Translations under genes and position numbers: made by a program
The notes under the pieces: model-generated
Databases searched by the model: none
The model's input: only the letters and a program-made list of their open reading frames with translations
What the model was told of the DNA's origin: nothing
Shown: positions 15,835 to 25,685 of the stretch, in pieces
Position numbering within the stretch: the stretch's first letter is position 1
Layout: each line of letters opens with the position of its first letter
Origin: Cumulibacter soli
Lineage (GTDB): Bacteria; Actinomycetota; Actinomycetes; Mycobacteriales; Antricoccaceae
Length of the DNA stretch: 64,000 nt
Assembly (NCBI RefSeq): GCF_004382795.1
Contig: NZ_SMSG01000002.1
Location: 186,001-250,000, forward strand
Reading direction: 5' to 3'

Positions 15835-16548
15835 TTAGCGGAAGATTCCGCCGAGTCCGCCCTGCGGGTTATTGCCCGGAGCGAGCGAGGCTGCCCACTG
15901 CGCGAACGCCGATGGGTTGCGGGTCTGTAGGTAGATCCGCCCGGGGCCGGCGAAGTCGAACACGAATCCCTCACCGGACTTCATCGACTGTATCGTGCGG
16001 CCTTCGACAGCGCGCCGCATCCGGAACTGGATATTCAGGTCGTAAGCGACGACGTGACCGGTATCGACGACGATCTGCTCGCCCGGGGCAAGATCGACCA
16101 CGTCGATCGCGCCGAACACGCTGACGACCGCGGTGCCCTGCCCATGGCATCGGATACCGAAACCGCCCTCACCGCCGAACAGGTTCGCCATCCCGCCCCA
16201 CTTGGTCTCGATCTCGGTGCCGTACGAGTTCGCGATCCAGTTTCCGCGAGCGAGATAGAACGGCCGGTCGGGCTGAATGTCGATCGGCATGATGTCACCG
16301 GGCAGCACGCCGGTGACATCGACCCAGCCACCCTGCTGCGGCGCGGTGTACGTGGTGGTGAAGAACGATTCGCCGGCCAGCACCGAGCGCTTGATCCCCT
16401 GCATCACGCCGCCGGCTGACTTCGATTCGATGTGCATTCCTGGGCTGTGCATTGCCATCGCACCGCTTTCGACCCGCACGGGCTCGTTGGGTGCGAGCGA
16501 AAGCCTCGCTATTGCGAACGAAGGATTATGACGCAGATTCACCTGCAT
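15835..16548 (-). CDS. AIM24-family protein
   Basis: A 237-residue beta-rich protein of the AIM24/TIGR00266 family. Recognisable features are the N-terminal V-R-V-E-S-G-A-M segment, the Gly-rich linker A-G-G-V-M-Q-G-I-K-R, the F-F-T-T-T-Y region, and the later P-G-E-Q-I-V-V-D-T-G-H-V-V-A. Bacterial members form double-psi-like beta barrels of unknown function; the yeast relative affects mitochondrial inner-membrane architecture. It lies 19 bp downstream of pyruvate carboxylase on the same strand, so it may be cotranscribed, but no functional link is known to me. The C-terminus ends in a Gly-rich tail. Confidence 0.85.
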   Translation of the reverse strand: MQVNLRHNPSFAIARLSLAPNEPVRVESGAMAMHSPGMHIESKSAGGVMQGIKRSVLAGESFFTTTYTAPQQGGWVDVTGVLPGDIMPIDIQPDRPFYLARGNWIANSYGTEIETKWGGMANLFGGEGGFGIRCHGQGTAVVSVFGAIDVVDLAPGEQIVVDTGHVVAYDLNIQFRMRRAVEGRTIQSMKSGEGFVFDFAGPGRIYLQTRNPSAFAQWAASLAPGNNPQGGLGGIFR

Positions 16549-16567
16549 GATCGAACTCCATGTCTAC

Positions 16568-19500
16568 TCAAGTGATCACCAGCACGAGGTCGCCACCCTC
16601 GACCTGAGCAGCACCACCGAGTGCGACGCGTTCGACCTTACCCGCGACCGGCGATGTGATCGAGGCCTCCATCTTCATCGCCTCAATGGTCGCGACCGTC
16701 TGGCCAGCTTCTATCTGATCTCCTGCCGATACCGTCACCGTCACCACGCCGGCGAACGGTGCTCCGATCTGCCCGGGGCTGCCCTTGTCTGCCTTCTCGG
16801 CAGCCGGTACATCGCTGGAGATCGACCGATCGCGCACGCTGACCGGGCGCAGTTGGCCATTGATCGTGCACATGACCGTCCGGAAACCACGCTCGTCCGG
16901 CGCACTGATCGACTGCAGACCGAGATGTAGAGTCTTCCCCTCCTCGATCGACACGCGGTACTCCAGACCGGATTCCATGCCGTACAAGAATGGGGTCGTC
17001 GGCAACACCGACACGTTCCCGAACTTTTCGTAGTGGTCGAGATACTCGCGGGTGGGTCCGGGGAATAGCAGCCGGTTCAGCGTGCCACGTCGGTCCGAAC
17101 TCAGACCGGCTCGATCTGCCGCGGTGAGTTCGGTCATCTGTGGGGTGGCCTTGCGCCCGTCCAACGCCTTGGTGCGGAAGGGCTCTGGCCACCCGCCAGG
17201 GGGATCTCCCAACTCACCGTTCAGGAAGCCGATCACGGAGTCGGGAATGTCGAACTGGCCCGGGTTCTCCTCAAACTCGGCCGGGTCTGCACCGACGGCG
17301 ACCAGCTGCAGCGCGAGGTCGCCGACGACCTTGCTCGATGGCGTCACCTTGACGACGTTGCCGAGAATCCGGTTCGCGGCCGCGTACATGTCCTCGATCT
17401 GTTCGAATTTCTCGCCCAGGCCGAGCGCGATGGCCTGCTGCCGCAGGTTGGACAGTTGCCCGCCGGGAATCTCGTGGGTGTACACCCGACCGGTCGGTGC
17501 CGGCAGCCCGGACTCGAACGGCGCGTACAACTTGCGCACGCTCTCCCAGTACGGCTCGAGGTCGCATACCGCCTGTAGATCGAGTCCGGATTCGCGTGCG
17601 GAGAAGTCGGTCGCGGCCACCAGCGCCGACATCGACGGCTGGCTGGTCGTGCCGGCGACGGACGCCGACGCTGCGTCCACGGCATCTACGCCCGCTTCGA
17701 TCGCGGCCAGCAACGTGCCTAGCTGGCCACCGGTCGTATCGTGCGTGTGCAGATGCACCGGTAGATCGAAACGCTCGCGCAACGCCGTCACGAGCGTGCG
17801 GGCGGCCGGGGCCCGCAGCAATCCGGCCATATCCTTGATCGCCAGCACATGTGCGCCCGCGGCGACGATGTCGTCGGCCAGTCGCAGGTAGTAATCGAGC
17901 GTGTACAGCTTCTCCGCGGGATTACTCAGATCGCCGGTGTAACACAGGGCCACCTCGGCGACGGACGTGCCGGTCTCGCGGACGGCATCGATCGCCGGTC
18001 GCATCTGCGAGACATCGTTGAGCGCGTCGAAGATGCGGAACACATCGATACCGGTCGCCGCGGCCTCCTGGACAAACGCATTGGTGACGTCGGCCGGGTA
18101 CGGCGTGTAACCCACCGTATTGCGCCCGCGCAGCAACATCTGCAAGCAGATGTTCGGCACGGCCTCGCGCAGAGCGGCAAGGCGATCCCAGGGACTCTCG
18201 TTCAGGAAGCGCAGCGCTACGTCGTACGTCGCACCGCCCCACGCCTCGATGCTCCACAGTTGCGGCGTCAGTCGCGCGACGTGACCGGCCACATTCAGCA
18301 AATCCTCGGTGCGGACCCGGGTCGCCAACAGGGACTGGTGCGCGTCACGGAAGGTGGTGTCGGTAATCGCGATCCGCTCGTACGCGCGCAGCCCAGCCGC
18401 AAATCCCTCCGGGCCGAGATTGCGCAGGTGATCGCGCGAGGAGGGCGGCGGTGGCACGCTCAGGTCGAGGGCGGGCAGTTTGGTGACCGGCTGAACCTCG
18501 ATCGGCTTCTCGCCGTTCGGCTTGTTCACCGTGACGTCAGCGAGGAAGTTGAGCAACTTCGTACCGCGATCGGCCGACGAACGCGCGGTGAGCAATCGCG
18601 GGTGCTTGTCGATGAAGCTGGTCGTCAGGCGGCCGGCCTGGAAATCAGGATCGGCCAGCACCGCCTGCAGGAACGCCACGTTGGTGGACACCCCGCGGAT
18701 CCGGAACTCCGCAATGGCGCGCGCCGCGCGCTCCACGGCGACGCTGAAGTCGCGTCCACGGCAGGTGAGTTTGGTCAGCATCGAATCGAAATGCGCACCC
18801 ACCTCGGCACCGGTGTACGTCGTACCACCGTCCAGGCGCACACCAGCGCCGCCGGGTGAGCGGTAGGTCGTAATGATGCCGGTGTCCGGACGGAATCCGT
18901 TGGCGGGATCCTCTGTCGTGATGCGGCACTGCAGTGCCGCGCCGCGCACCTGAATCGAATCCTGGTCCAGGCCCAGGTCGGCGAGACTCTCCCCTGCCGC
19001 GATCCGCAGCTGCGAACGCACCAGATCGACGTCGGTGATCTCCTCGGTCACCGTGTGCTCGACCTGGATGCGCGGGTTCATCTCGATGAAGACGTAGTTG
19101 CCGTCCGGGTCGAGCAGGAACTCCACAGTACCGGCGTTCTTATAACCGATCTCGCGGGCAAAGCGCACGGCGTCCGCGCAGATCCGGTCGCGAAGTTCCG
19201 GATCGAGGTTGGGTGCGGGCGCGATTTCGACGACCTTCTGGTGCCGGCGCTGGACGGAGCAATCACGTTCGAAGAGGTGGATCACGTTCCCCTCGCCGTC
19301 GGCGAGGATCTGCACCTCAATGTGCCGGGGCTCGGTGACGGCCTGCTCTACGAAGACGGTCGGATCACCGAACGCGCCCTCGGCCTCGCGCATGCACGCC
19401 TCGATGGCCTCTCGCAGGTCGCCTTCGGCATCGACGCGACGCATGCCCCGACCACCACCACCGGCGACTGCTTTGACGAACAGCGGGAACGGGATCTGCT

Positions 19501-19993
19501 CGGCCGCCTTCATCAGTTCATCGGCGTCGGTGGACGGCGGAACGGACTGCAGCGTCGGCACTCCGGCTCTCTGCGCGGCAGCGATCGCGCGCGCCTTGTT
19601 GCCGGTGAGCGTGAGCACTTCGGCGCTCGGCCCGATGAAGGTGATCCCGGCAGCGTCACACGCCTCCGCGAGCTTCGGGTTCTCACTCAGGAAGCCGTAA
19701 CCCGGATAGATCGCGTCCGCGCCGCATTTGACCGCGGTCTCGACGATGAGTTCGGGGTCCAGATAGGCGCGGACAGGGTGCCCTTCTTCGCCGATCTGGT
19801 AGGCCTCGTCGGCCTTGAGCCGATGCTCAGAATTGCGATCTTCGTACGGGAACACGGCGACGGTGCCGGCGTGCATCTCGTACGCAGCTCGAAAGGCCCG
19901 GATCGCAATCTCGCCGCGGTTGGCGACGAGGACCTTGGAAAACCCGGGCCGCTCGGTGGAGCGGGCTGCCTGGCTCGTTACATCGTGGTCCAT
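16568..19993 (-). CDS. pyc: Pyruvate carboxylase
   Basis: A 1141-residue single-chain, biotin-dependent enzyme that carboxylates pyruvate to oxaloacetate, refilling the TCA cycle. Domains in order: biotin carboxylase (about residues 17-470) with V-A-N-R-G-E-I-A-I-R at the start, the ATP-grasp glycine loop G-G-G-G-R-G-M-R near 176, and E-M-N-P-R-I-Q-V-E-H near 303; carboxyltransferase (about 540-810) opening with D-T-T-F-R-D-A-H-Q-S and containing the metal-binding H-L-H-T-H-D; the PC tetramerisation region; and the biotinyl domain, whose acceptor lysine is K1107 in E-A-M-K-M-E. Length and order equal the actinobacterial Pyc. AIM24 follows 19 bp downstream. A small inverted repeat precedes the gene. 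Confidence 0.97.
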   Translation of the reverse strand: MDHDVTSQAARSTERPGFSKVLVANRGEIAIRAFRAAYEMHAGTVAVFPYEDRNSEHRLKADEAYQIGEEGHPVRAYLDPELIVETAVKCGADAIYPGYGFLSENPKLAEACDAAGITFIGPSAEVLTLTGNKARAIAAAQRAGVPTLQSVPPSTDADELMKAAEQIPFPLFVKAVAGGGGRGMRRVDAEGDLREAIEACMREAEGAFGDPTVFVEQAVTEPRHIEVQILADGEGNVIHLFERDCSVQRRHQKVVEIAPAPNLDPELRDRICADAVRFAREIGYKNAGTVEFLLDPDGNYVFIEMNPRIQVEHTVTEEITDVDLVRSQLRIAAGESLADLGLDQDSIQVRGAALQCRITTEDPANGFRPDTGIITTYRSPGGAGVRLDGGTTYTGAEVGAHFDSMLTKLTCRGRDFSVAVERAARAIAEFRIRGVSTNVAFLQAVLADPDFQAGRLTTSFIDKHPRLLTARSSADRGTKLLNFLADVTVNKPNGEKPIEVQPVTKLPALDLSVPPPPSSRDHLRNLGPEGFAAGLRAYERIAITDTTFRDAHQSLLATRVRTEDLLNVAGHVARLTPQLWSIEAWGGATYDVALRFLNESPWDRLAALREAVPNICLQMLLRGRNTVGYTPYPADVTNAFVQEAAATGIDVFRIFDALNDVSQMRPAIDAVRETGTSVAEVALCYTGDLSNPAEKLYTLDYYLRLADDIVAAGAHVLAIKDMAGLLRAPAARTLVTALRERFDLPVHLHTHDTTGGQLGTLLAAIEAGVDAVDAASASVAGTTSQPSMSALVAATDFSARESGLDLQAVCDLEPYWESVRKLYAPFESGLPAPTGRVYTHEIPGGQLSNLRQQAIALGLGEKFEQIEDMYAAANRILGNVVKVTPSSKVVGDLALQLVAVGADPAEFEENPGQFDIPDSVIGFLNGELGDPPGGWPEPFRTKALDGRKATPQMTELTAADRAGLSSDRRGTLNRLLFPGPTREYLDHYEKFGNVSVLPTTPFLYGMESGLEYRVSIEEGKTLHLGLQSISAPDERGFRTVMCTINGQLRPVSVRDRSISSDVPAAEKADKGSPGQIGAPFAGVVTVTVSAGDQIEAGQTVATIEAMKMEASITSPVAGKVERVALGGAAQVEGGDLVLVIT

Positions 19994-20014
19994 GTGGCTA
20001 TCAATCTTCCGGTC

Positions 20015-20032
20015 TTGGCGAATTCACGCCAA
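20015..20032. promoter_or_regulatory. Small inverted repeat upstream of pyc
   Basis: TTGGCGAATTCACGCCAA is a perfect 6-6-6 inverted repeat 22 bp before the pyc start, within the 128-bp gap to the CDF gene. It has the size of a dimeric regulator site, but I do not recognise the regulator and the position could also be in the 5' leader. Confidence 0.3.
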
Positions 20033-20121
20033 CGGCAGGGATCATGTGAACCTACCAGCGACGCAAGGGCCGTCCAGGTCGATCTCATGGTGCGGACGAC
20101 GACCCATGATCTATGTTGCGT

Positions 20122-21024
20122 TCACCACGCGACCTCATGGCATTGCTTCGTCGGCGCGGTCTCGATCTGCAGCGTCGCGTGCTCGATCCCGTGATCACGT
20201 TGTAGCGCTGTCTGCGCCGCGACGAGTACCGCTTGTCGCTGGCCCTCCGCATTAACCCGCAGGTGCGCAGTTGCCACGTTCATTCCGGAGGTGAGGGTCC
20301 ACACGTGCAGGTCGTGGATGTCCAGGACGCCATCCAGTTCGCGCAACTCGCGTTCGATCACGGCGAGGTCCAGATCCTTGGGCGCGTGTTGACCGAGTAC
20401 GTGCAGCACCTGCCTACCCAGGATCACCGCGCGAACCGCAACGAAAGCCCCGATAGCGAGGGCGACGATGGTGTCCCAGATACCCGCCCCGGTAATCATC
20501 ACCAGCATGCCCGCGGCGATGACTCCGACGCTGCCGGCCGCATCGGCGACAACTTCGTAGTACGCCCCTTTGACGTTGATCGACTCCCGTGATCCGGCGC
20601 GTAACAGCACCATCGAGATGAGATTGATCGCCAGGCCCAGCGCTCCGACGATGAGCATCGTGCCGGTGGCCAGTTCCGTGGGCGCACCAACTCGGCCGAT
20701 CGCCTCGACGACGACGTACGCCGCCACGCCCAACATGATGAGCACGGTCAGCCCGGCGGCAAATACCTCGACCCGGTACGAGCCGAACGAGCGCCGTCCG
20801 GTGCGATCCGGCCGAGTCGCGATCCGAGTGGCCACCAGTGCTGCGCCGAGCGCGATGACATCGGCGGCCATATGGCCGGCGTCGGAAATCAGCGCCAGCG
20901 ATCCGGACGCGATACCCGCAACGAGCTCGACGACGAAGAACACCGCGACCATCGCGAACGCGACGGCTAGCTTGCCCCGGTGTCGCGCGCCGGCATGCGC
21001 CGCATGATCGTGTCCAGCACCCAT
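20122..21024 (-). CDS. Cation diffusion facilitator (CzcD/ZitB-like) metal exporter
   Basis: A 300-residue proton-coupled divalent-metal exporter. Six hydrophobic segments occupy roughly residues 20-210. The H-x-x-x-D zinc-site motif of TM2 is in D-A-G-H-M-A-A-D, and the paired motif of TM5 lies in Y-Y-E-V-V-A-D. A His-rich N-terminus (G-H-D-H-A-A-H-A-G-A-R-H) precedes TM1, as in zinc exporters, and the cytoplasmic C-terminal domain has D-I-H-D-L-H-V-W-T-L-T. The start at 21024 is supported by a GGAGGA site 5 bases upstream; an in-frame ATG 48 bases earlier lacks one. Zn2+ is the likeliest ion, with Co2+ or Cd2+ as alternatives. The gene stands alone upstream of pyc. Confidence 0.9.
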   Translation of the reverse strand: MGAGHDHAAHAGARHRGKLAVAFAMVAVFFVVELVAGIASGSLALISDAGHMAADVIALGAALVATRIATRPDRTGRRSFGSYRVEVFAAGLTVLIMLGVAAYVVVEAIGRVGAPTELATGTMLIVGALGLAINLISMVLLRAGSRESINVKGAYYEVVADAAGSVGVIAAGMLVMITGAGIWDTIVALAIGAFVAVRAVILGRQVLHVLGQHAPKDLDLAVIERELRELDGVLDIHDLHVWTLTSGMNVATAHLRVNAEGQRQAVLVAAQTALQRDHGIEHATLQIETAPTKQCHEVAW

Positions 21025-21108
21025 GTCTTCCTCCAACTCGACCGATACATTCAATAGTACGCATATGTGCATCGATTTGGCATGCGCCGGTAGTAATCGG
21101 TTGTTGGT

Positions 21109-21624
21109 CTAGTCGCGGGCTAGCGCGAGATCGGCGAGTTTTGCGACCGTGTTGATATTGCGGGCCGTGCCAGTGGCCGCGGCAGGCAGCTGCAACTTGG
21201 AGCTGCCCATTCCGTCGGGGTAGGCGATATAGATCTCGCGCGTCCCGATTGCGATCCGCTCTGTCCGTTGAAAGCGAACGTGATCCAGAGCGTCCGGCAG
21301 CGGCGCAGATTCCAAGAAAGAGACAAGCGTGAACTTCCCGGGCGTATCGGTGAACGGATTCGCCGCACGCACCTGCGCCATCTGCGCCGCAGTCCGGACG
21401 AACACCGGACATGCCTTGCCGAAGTAGGTGTAGAGCCGAGCGGCGAGCGCATCGCGCACCGCAACCTCATCGGCATCGGAGGTGAAGACGACGTTCCCGC
21501 TGGCGATGTACGTCGCCACCTCACCGAATCCGACCTCGACGCACATCGCGCGCAACTCGGCCATCGGCAACCTCCCGGTACCCCCAACGTTCACCGCACG
21601 CAGCAACGCGACATAAGCAGTCAT
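21109..21624 (-). CDS. DUF1697-family protein
   Basis: A 171-residue cytoplasmic protein of the DUF1697 family, recognised by its N-terminus (Y-V-A-L-L-R-A-V-N-V-G-G), the central Y-I-A-S-G-N-V-V-F segment and the later N-P-F motif. The start at 21624 follows a purine-rich GAGGGGG site; the frame stays open a further 27 codons upstream without family similarity. No function is established for the family. It lies between the CDF exporter and the divergent IlvD-like gene and looks like a single-gene unit. Confidence 0.85.
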   Translation of the reverse strand: MTAYVALLRAVNVGGTGRLPMAELRAMCVEVGFGEVATYIASGNVVFTSDADEVAVRDALAARLYTYFGKACPVFVRTAAQMAQVRAANPFTDTPGKFTLVSFLESAPLPDALDHVRFQRTERIAIGTREIYIAYPDGMGSSKLQLPAAATGTARNINTVAKLADLALARD

Positions 21625-21831
21625 GCGCACCCCCTCGCAGCGATAGTGGCATAGCCGTGATCGCTTCGGCCGATCCCGCTGCCCGTCGTCACGACCGACC
21701 CCCATCGCGACGAACTATGGTTCAGCACCGCACAGCCTTAATCGGTTCGCTGGCCGCTTCAGGGTTACCGTCTCGGCCAGCCTGCGTTATGTTCACCGTA
21801 GATAACGAACACTCGAAACAGGGGAAACGCC

Positions 21832-23439
21832 ATGGCCAGTAGTGAACCCAAACCGGACGGCGGACCACGCGTCGGCATCGTGTCTGCCGGCAACGACGTG
21901 TCGATTTGTAACCTCCCGATCATCCGCCAGGTGGACGCCGTACGCAGCGAACTGCTGTCCCTCGGCGTCGAGGCGACCGTATCCGGCGTCCCGTCCGTGA
22001 CCGACGGAATAGCGATGGGCACACCCGGAATGCTGACCTCACTGACATCGCGCGACCTACTCGCCGATGCACTCGCGTTCCGGGTACGCAACGAACAGCT
22101 TGACGGCGTGATCGCATTCGGCGCCTGTGACAAGACCAACCCTGGTCTGATGATGGGCATCGCCGCGGCCAATGTCCCATCGATTTACATCTACGGTGGC
22201 TACTCGCAGGGCGGGCTGCATCGCGGTAAGCGCCCCGACGGTATGGGCGTCGTGGAGGGTGTCGGCAAAGTGGGCGCCGGCACCATGACCGAAGACGACC
22301 TCAACGACATCACCCGACACTCGAACGCCACCGCGGGCGCGTGCGGCGTCTTGGCGACCGCGAACACCATGGCCTGCGTCGGCGAGGCGTTGGGGATCTC
22401 CCCGGTGGAAAGTTCCGGGCCTCCCGGCTCCTGGGCAAACCGGGAAGTGCTTGCCCGCACCGCCGGCGAACACCTACTCCAGATGATCGAAAACGGTGGT
22501 CCGCTCCCCCGCGAAATCATCACCCGTCAGTCGTTGCTCAATGCGGCGGCGGTCGTCGCTGCTATCGGCGGGTCCACCAACGCCGCGCTGCATCTACCCG
22601 CGATCGCCGCAGCAGCGGGGATCGAGTTGGATGTATTCGAACTGGAGAAGGTCTTCGCGCGTACGCCGTACATCGTTGACGTGCTGCCCGGCGGTAAGCA
22701 GGGGCACTTCGCGTTCTACAAGGCAGGCGGGGTGGGACTCATCATCCGAATGCTGATCGACGAAGGCCTCGTGGACGGCGACGCCCCCACCATCCAAGGC
22801 ACGACCCTGCAGGAAACGTACGGACACCTGGAACTGCCGACCGATCAGACCGTGATCCGCCCGATGACGCAGCCACGCTCCCCCCGCGGCGGTACCCAGA
22901 TTCTGCGCGGCAACCTCGCGCCCGACGGCGCAGCGATCAAGGCAGCAGGACTGGCCGTACATAAGCACACCGGCCCCGCGCGGGTATTCGAGAGCGAGGC
23001 TGACTGCATGCAGGCCGTGCTGGATCAACAGTATGAATCCGGAGATGTGCTCGTGATCCGCAATGTCGGTCCGCGAGGTGGGCCAGGAATGCCGGAGATG
23101 CTCGCGGTCACCGCCGCAATCTATGGCCAGGGACACGGCGAGGACGTCGCGCTGATCACCGATGGACGATTCTCCGGAGGCACCCGCGGGCTGTGCGTCG
23201 GACACATCAGCCCCGAGGCCGCACTGGGCGGTCCGGTGGGAGTGCTGCGTAACGGCGACGAGATCACGATCGATCTTGATACCGGCACGATCGATGTGGC
23301 GTTGACGCCGGAGGAACTGGCCGCGCGGCTGTCCGAGTTCACGCCGCACCGTCCCGTGGTCAACGGCGTGCTGTGGAAGTACGCGAACCGTGCCGGATCC
23401 GCGCGTCATGGCGCCGTCGCCGCGGAGTGTGCCTCGTGA
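21832..23439 (+). CDS. IlvD/Edd-family dehydratase, catalytic subunit lacking the usual N-terminal arm
   Basis: A 535-residue iron-sulfur dehydratase of the dihydroxy-acid/sugar-acid family. Candidates for all three cluster cysteines are present: S-I-C-N near residue 24, G-A-C-D-K-T near 98 and G-A-C-G-V near 167. The C-terminal active-site motif [11 protein letters not shown] is near 440. The protein begins directly at the first beta strand (V-G-I-V-S-A-G-N-D), without the roughly 35-residue arm that precedes it in DHAD. An in-frame TAG at 21799 shows the arm is not encoded upstream. The next gene overlaps by GTGA and encodes an IlvD-like partner that has this arm. Substrate may be a branched-chain dihydroxy-acid or a sugar acid. 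Confidence 0.85.
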   Translation: MASSEPKPDGGPRVGIVSAGNDVSICNLPIIRQVDAVRSELLSLGVEATVSGVPSVTDGIAMGTPGMLTSLTSRDLLADALAFRVRNEQLDGVIAFGACDKTNPGLMMGIAAANVPSIYIYGGYSQGGLHRGKRPDGMGVVEGVGKVGAGTMTEDDLNDITRHSNATAGACGVLATANTMACVGEALGISPVESSGPPGSWANREVLARTAGEHLLQMIENGGPLPREIITRQSLLNAAAVVAAIGGSTNAALHLPAIAAAAGIELDVFELEKVFARTPYIVDVLPGGKQGHFAFYKAGGVGLIIRMLIDEGLVDGDAPTIQGTTLQETYGHLELPTDQTVIRPMTQPRSPRGGTQILRGNLAPDGAAIKAAGLAVHKHTGPARVFESEADCMQAVLDQQYESGDVLVIRNVGPRGGPGMPEMLAVTAAIYGQGHGEDVALITDGRFSGGTRGLCVGHISPEAALGGPVGVLRNGDEITIDLDTGTIDVALTPEELAARLSEFTPHRPVVNGVLWKYANRAGSARHGAVAAECAS

Positions 23440-24239
23440 CCGAACGCCAGACTCATTCGGACCGTTACGTCACCTCCGGCTACCAGAACGCGCTGCACCG
23501 CGCCTACCTCTACGGTTTGGGCCTGACCGACCGCGATATGAAACAACCGTTCGTCGGCGTCGCCCAATGCGTCAACGAGGCGCGCCCCGAGGCACGGGCA
23601 CTGCAGGCCGCATTCGACATCACCCGCGATGCGTGCGCGGCCGCCGGATTGACCTCTCGACACTTCGGGGTCCCGGTCGCGCTGCACGAATCCGAGCCCG
23701 CGGACGCCGTGCAGGCCCGCGAATTCGCCGCGGACTCCTGCGAGCTCGTCGTCCGCGGTCACTGGTACGACGCCTTAATCGGCACAGCGGCAACTCCTGC
23801 GAGCATGTTCGGCGTTGCGCAAACGATAATCCGGCTGAGAATTCCCGGGCTGGTCGTCGTCCCGCGGCTACGGTCGGCGTCCGCGGATGTGCTCGCCACC
23901 GTTGCTCTGCTCGAGCGGCTGCAGCTGGCCGTGCAGGTGTCGGTTGAGGAAGCGCCGGACGAATTGAACGCCGCCTGCCTGCGGTTGCGGGCCGAAGTCG
24001 ACGGGTCGGCGCGGACGAACTCACTGGCCGATGATCTGCGCGGCGGGGTGCTTGGTGACCTCGCGGTGCCGGAGACGATCTGGAGCGGACTTGCCGCGTT
24101 AGCCCATGAGTGCGGTATCAGTTCCCTCGCTGAGCTCGGCCTTCAGCTACCGGCCGGCGTCGATGATGAATCCGCCGTCACCGCGGGGATCGAATATCCC
24201 GGACCGATCGAGAGCCCGCTGAATTACGACGCGCTCTAA
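23436..24239 (+). CDS. Truncated IlvD-like protein lacking conserved cluster cysteines; putative partner subunit
   Basis: A 267-residue protein that resembles only the N-terminal half of IlvD/Edd dehydratases. It starts with the family arm ([10 protein letters not shown], then G-L-T-D-R-D and P-F-V-G-V-A) and continues to [10 protein letters not shown]. The P-C-N cysteine position reads A-R-P-E-A-R and the C-D-K position reads I-G-T-A-A-T-P, so it cannot build the usual cluster. The C-terminal domain is missing; residues 150-267 are weakly conserved to my eye. Its GTG overlaps the dehydratase stop by 4 bp, implying coupled synthesis. It may be a structural or regulatory subunit completing the arm-less dehydratase. 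A decaying duplicate is the alternative, but the frame is intact. Confidence 0.75.
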   Translation: MTERQTHSDRYVTSGYQNALHRAYLYGLGLTDRDMKQPFVGVAQCVNEARPEARALQAAFDITRDACAAAGLTSRHFGVPVALHESEPADAVQAREFAADSCELVVRGHWYDALIGTAATPASMFGVAQTIIRLRIPGLVVVPRLRSASADVLATVALLERLQLAVQVSVEEAPDELNAACLRLRAEVDGSARTNSLADDLRGGVLGDLAVPETIWSGLAALAHECGISSLAELGLQLPAGVDDESAVTAGIEYPGPIESPLNYDAL

Positions 24240-24247
24240 GTGCGGGT

Positions 24248-24286
24248 GCTCGCGCCGCCGTCGACGTGACGAACGGCGGCGCGAGC
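24248..24286. terminator. Terminator hairpin between convergent genes
   Basis: A perfect 14-bp GC-rich inverted repeat (outer bases GCTCGCG/CGCGAGC) with an 11-base loop lies just after the IlvD-like partner gene and before the convergent ynfA-type gene. No U-run follows, as is common in actinobacteria. Confidence 0.7.
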
Positions 24287-24303
24287 CACCTATCGCTGGC
24301 TGC

Positions 24304-24633
24304 TCACCCGCGGGGCGCGTACATAATGATGCCGACACCGACCAGGCAAATGATCGCGCCAATAACGTCGTATCGATCTGGTTTGAATCCGTCCGCGATC
24401 ATCCCCCACAGCAATGATCCAGCGACAAACACACCGCCGTACGCCGCGAGGATGCGTCCGAAGTTCGCGTCGGGTTGCAGCGTCGCGACGAGCCCATAGG
24501 CGCCCAGAGCGATAATCCCCGCGCCGACCCATAACCAGCCGCGATGTTCGCGAATCCCTTGCCACACAAGCCAGGCGCCGCCGATCTCGGCGATGGCAGC
24601 TAGCACGAACAACAGCACGGAACGAGCGATCAT
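24304..24633 (-). CDS. YnfA/UPF0060 family small membrane protein
   Basis: A 109-residue protein with four predicted transmembrane helices (about residues 3-22, 29-50, 59-80, 86-105). The UPF0060 signatures are [10 protein letters not shown] near residue 14, G-A-Y-G-L-V-A-T near 45 and A-A-Y-G-G-V-F-V near 65, and the tail D-x-x-G-A-x-I-C-L-x-G. The family is related to small multidrug resistance-type proteins, but function is not settled. The start at 24633 is preferred over the ATG five codons upstream because the shorter form matches the family length of about 108 residues. It is transcribed alone, towards the IlvD-like pair. Confidence 0.88.
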   Translation of the reverse strand: MIARSVLLFVLAAIAEIGGAWLVWQGIREHRGWLWVGAGIIALGAYGLVATLQPDANFGRILAAYGGVFVAGSLLWGMIADGFKPDRYDVIGAIICLVGVGIIMYAPRG

Positions 24634-24799
24634 CGCCCTATTGTGCACGGCGCTGCGTCAACACGAAGCCGAGCACCGCGCGCACAGTCCGGCCGCTCCC
24701 TACGAGGCACAGCCTCATGTTTCCGCCGCCGGTCTCTAGCCGTCGGCGCCACGCAATGCCAGAGTGAGCAGAACAGTCGAGTCAAGCCAGGGAGAACTC

Positions 24800-25624
24800 A
24801 TGGAACTGATCGCCAGCGGATACGAACTCGTCGAAGCTCCTGTTGCGACACCAGCGGGAGGAGTCGTTTTCTCCGACGTTCTCGGTGGCGGCATCTACGA
24901 ATGGTCCCCGGACACCTCGGAGACATCGACCGTGCTTGCTAAGCGACGCGGTGTGGGTGGCATGGCGCGACATGCTGACGGCGGACTGGTCATCTCTGGC
25001 CGCGATATCTCCCACCTGGCCGCGGATGGCACGACTCGGATTATCCACGAGCTCGCCGAGGACGTCAGAGGTATCAACGACCTCACCGTCGATCCCGACG
25101 GACGCATCGTCGTCGGCCAGCTTCGGTTTCGCCCATTTACCGATGAGGAGCCAGTCCCCGGCGAATACGTCGCCGTGGGCGGCGACCAGCCCACCGTGCC
25201 GGTGGTGGACGACGTCCTCTGGGTCAATGGCTGTCAGTTCTCACCAGATGGCTCGACGTTCTACGGCTGCGACGTACACCGCGGGACCGTCATCGCTGCC
25301 GATCGACAGGCCGATGGCACGTACCGAAACCGACGCGTCGTGATCGAGTCACCTACCGGCGTCGCCGACGGGATGGCGGTCGATGAGAACGGCGCTATCT
25401 GGGTCGCGCTCGGACCATCGGGTTCGGTGGGACGATTCGCTCCCGACGGAAAACTTGACCTGCAGGTCACCATGGACGCCACCTTCGTTGCCAGCCTCTG
25501 CTTCGGCGGCACCGACGGCAAAGACCTGTTCGCGACCTCCATCGCGCGCGACGGTGGGCCGGGAGCCGTCTTCCACGGACGTGTCGACGTAGCCGGGGCG
25601 CCGATCACCGCAGCCACAGTGTGA
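24800..25624 (+). CDS. SMP-30/gluconolactonase/LRE-family protein
   Basis: A 274-residue six-bladed beta-propeller hydrolase. The metal-site motifs of the family are visible: an early acidic/aromatic blade (F-S-D-V), the R-G-I-N-D-L-T-V-D-P-D-G-R segment near residue 90, and the late V-A-D-G-M-A-V-D-E-N-G-A-I-W-V-A motif near 188-203. Such enzymes open sugar lactones or related esters with a divalent metal. The ATG at 24800 follows GGGAG by 6 bases. It is close to an IlvD/Edd dehydratase, a common partner in oxidative sugar-acid routes, though not in the same operon. A second, unrelated copy lies at 28452-29411. Confidence 0.82.
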   Translation: MELIASGYELVEAPVATPAGGVVFSDVLGGGIYEWSPDTSETSTVLAKRRGVGGMARHADGGLVISGRDISHLAADGTTRIIHELAEDVRGINDLTVDPDGRIVVGQLRFRPFTDEEPVPGEYVAVGGDQPTVPVVDDVLWVNGCQFSPDGSTFYGCDVHRGTVIAADRQADGTYRNRRVVIESPTGVADGMAVDENGAIWVALGPSGSVGRFAPDGKLDLQVTMDATFVASLCFGGTDGKDLFATSIARDGGPGAVFHGRVDVAGAPITAATV

Positions 25625-25685
25625 ACCGCCGCGGACCACGGCGATACAGTTGCATTGTCAACGAATCAGCCGATGGGATCTCCGC

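Noticed and set aside
17849-18859. 336-codon plus-strand open frame inside pyc
   Set aside because: Same reason: antisense shadow of a well-supported gene, with no ribosome site or conserved motif.
19055-20194. 379-codon plus-strand open frame opposite pyruvate carboxylase
   Set aside because: It mirrors the codons of a clearly homologous pyc gene; long antisense frames are expected at this GC content, and the translation shows no family resemblance.
20414-21412. 332-codon minus-strand frame across the CDF and DUF1697 genes
   Set aside because: Out-of-frame shadow; the CDF and DUF1697 proteins have clear families and good ribosome sites.
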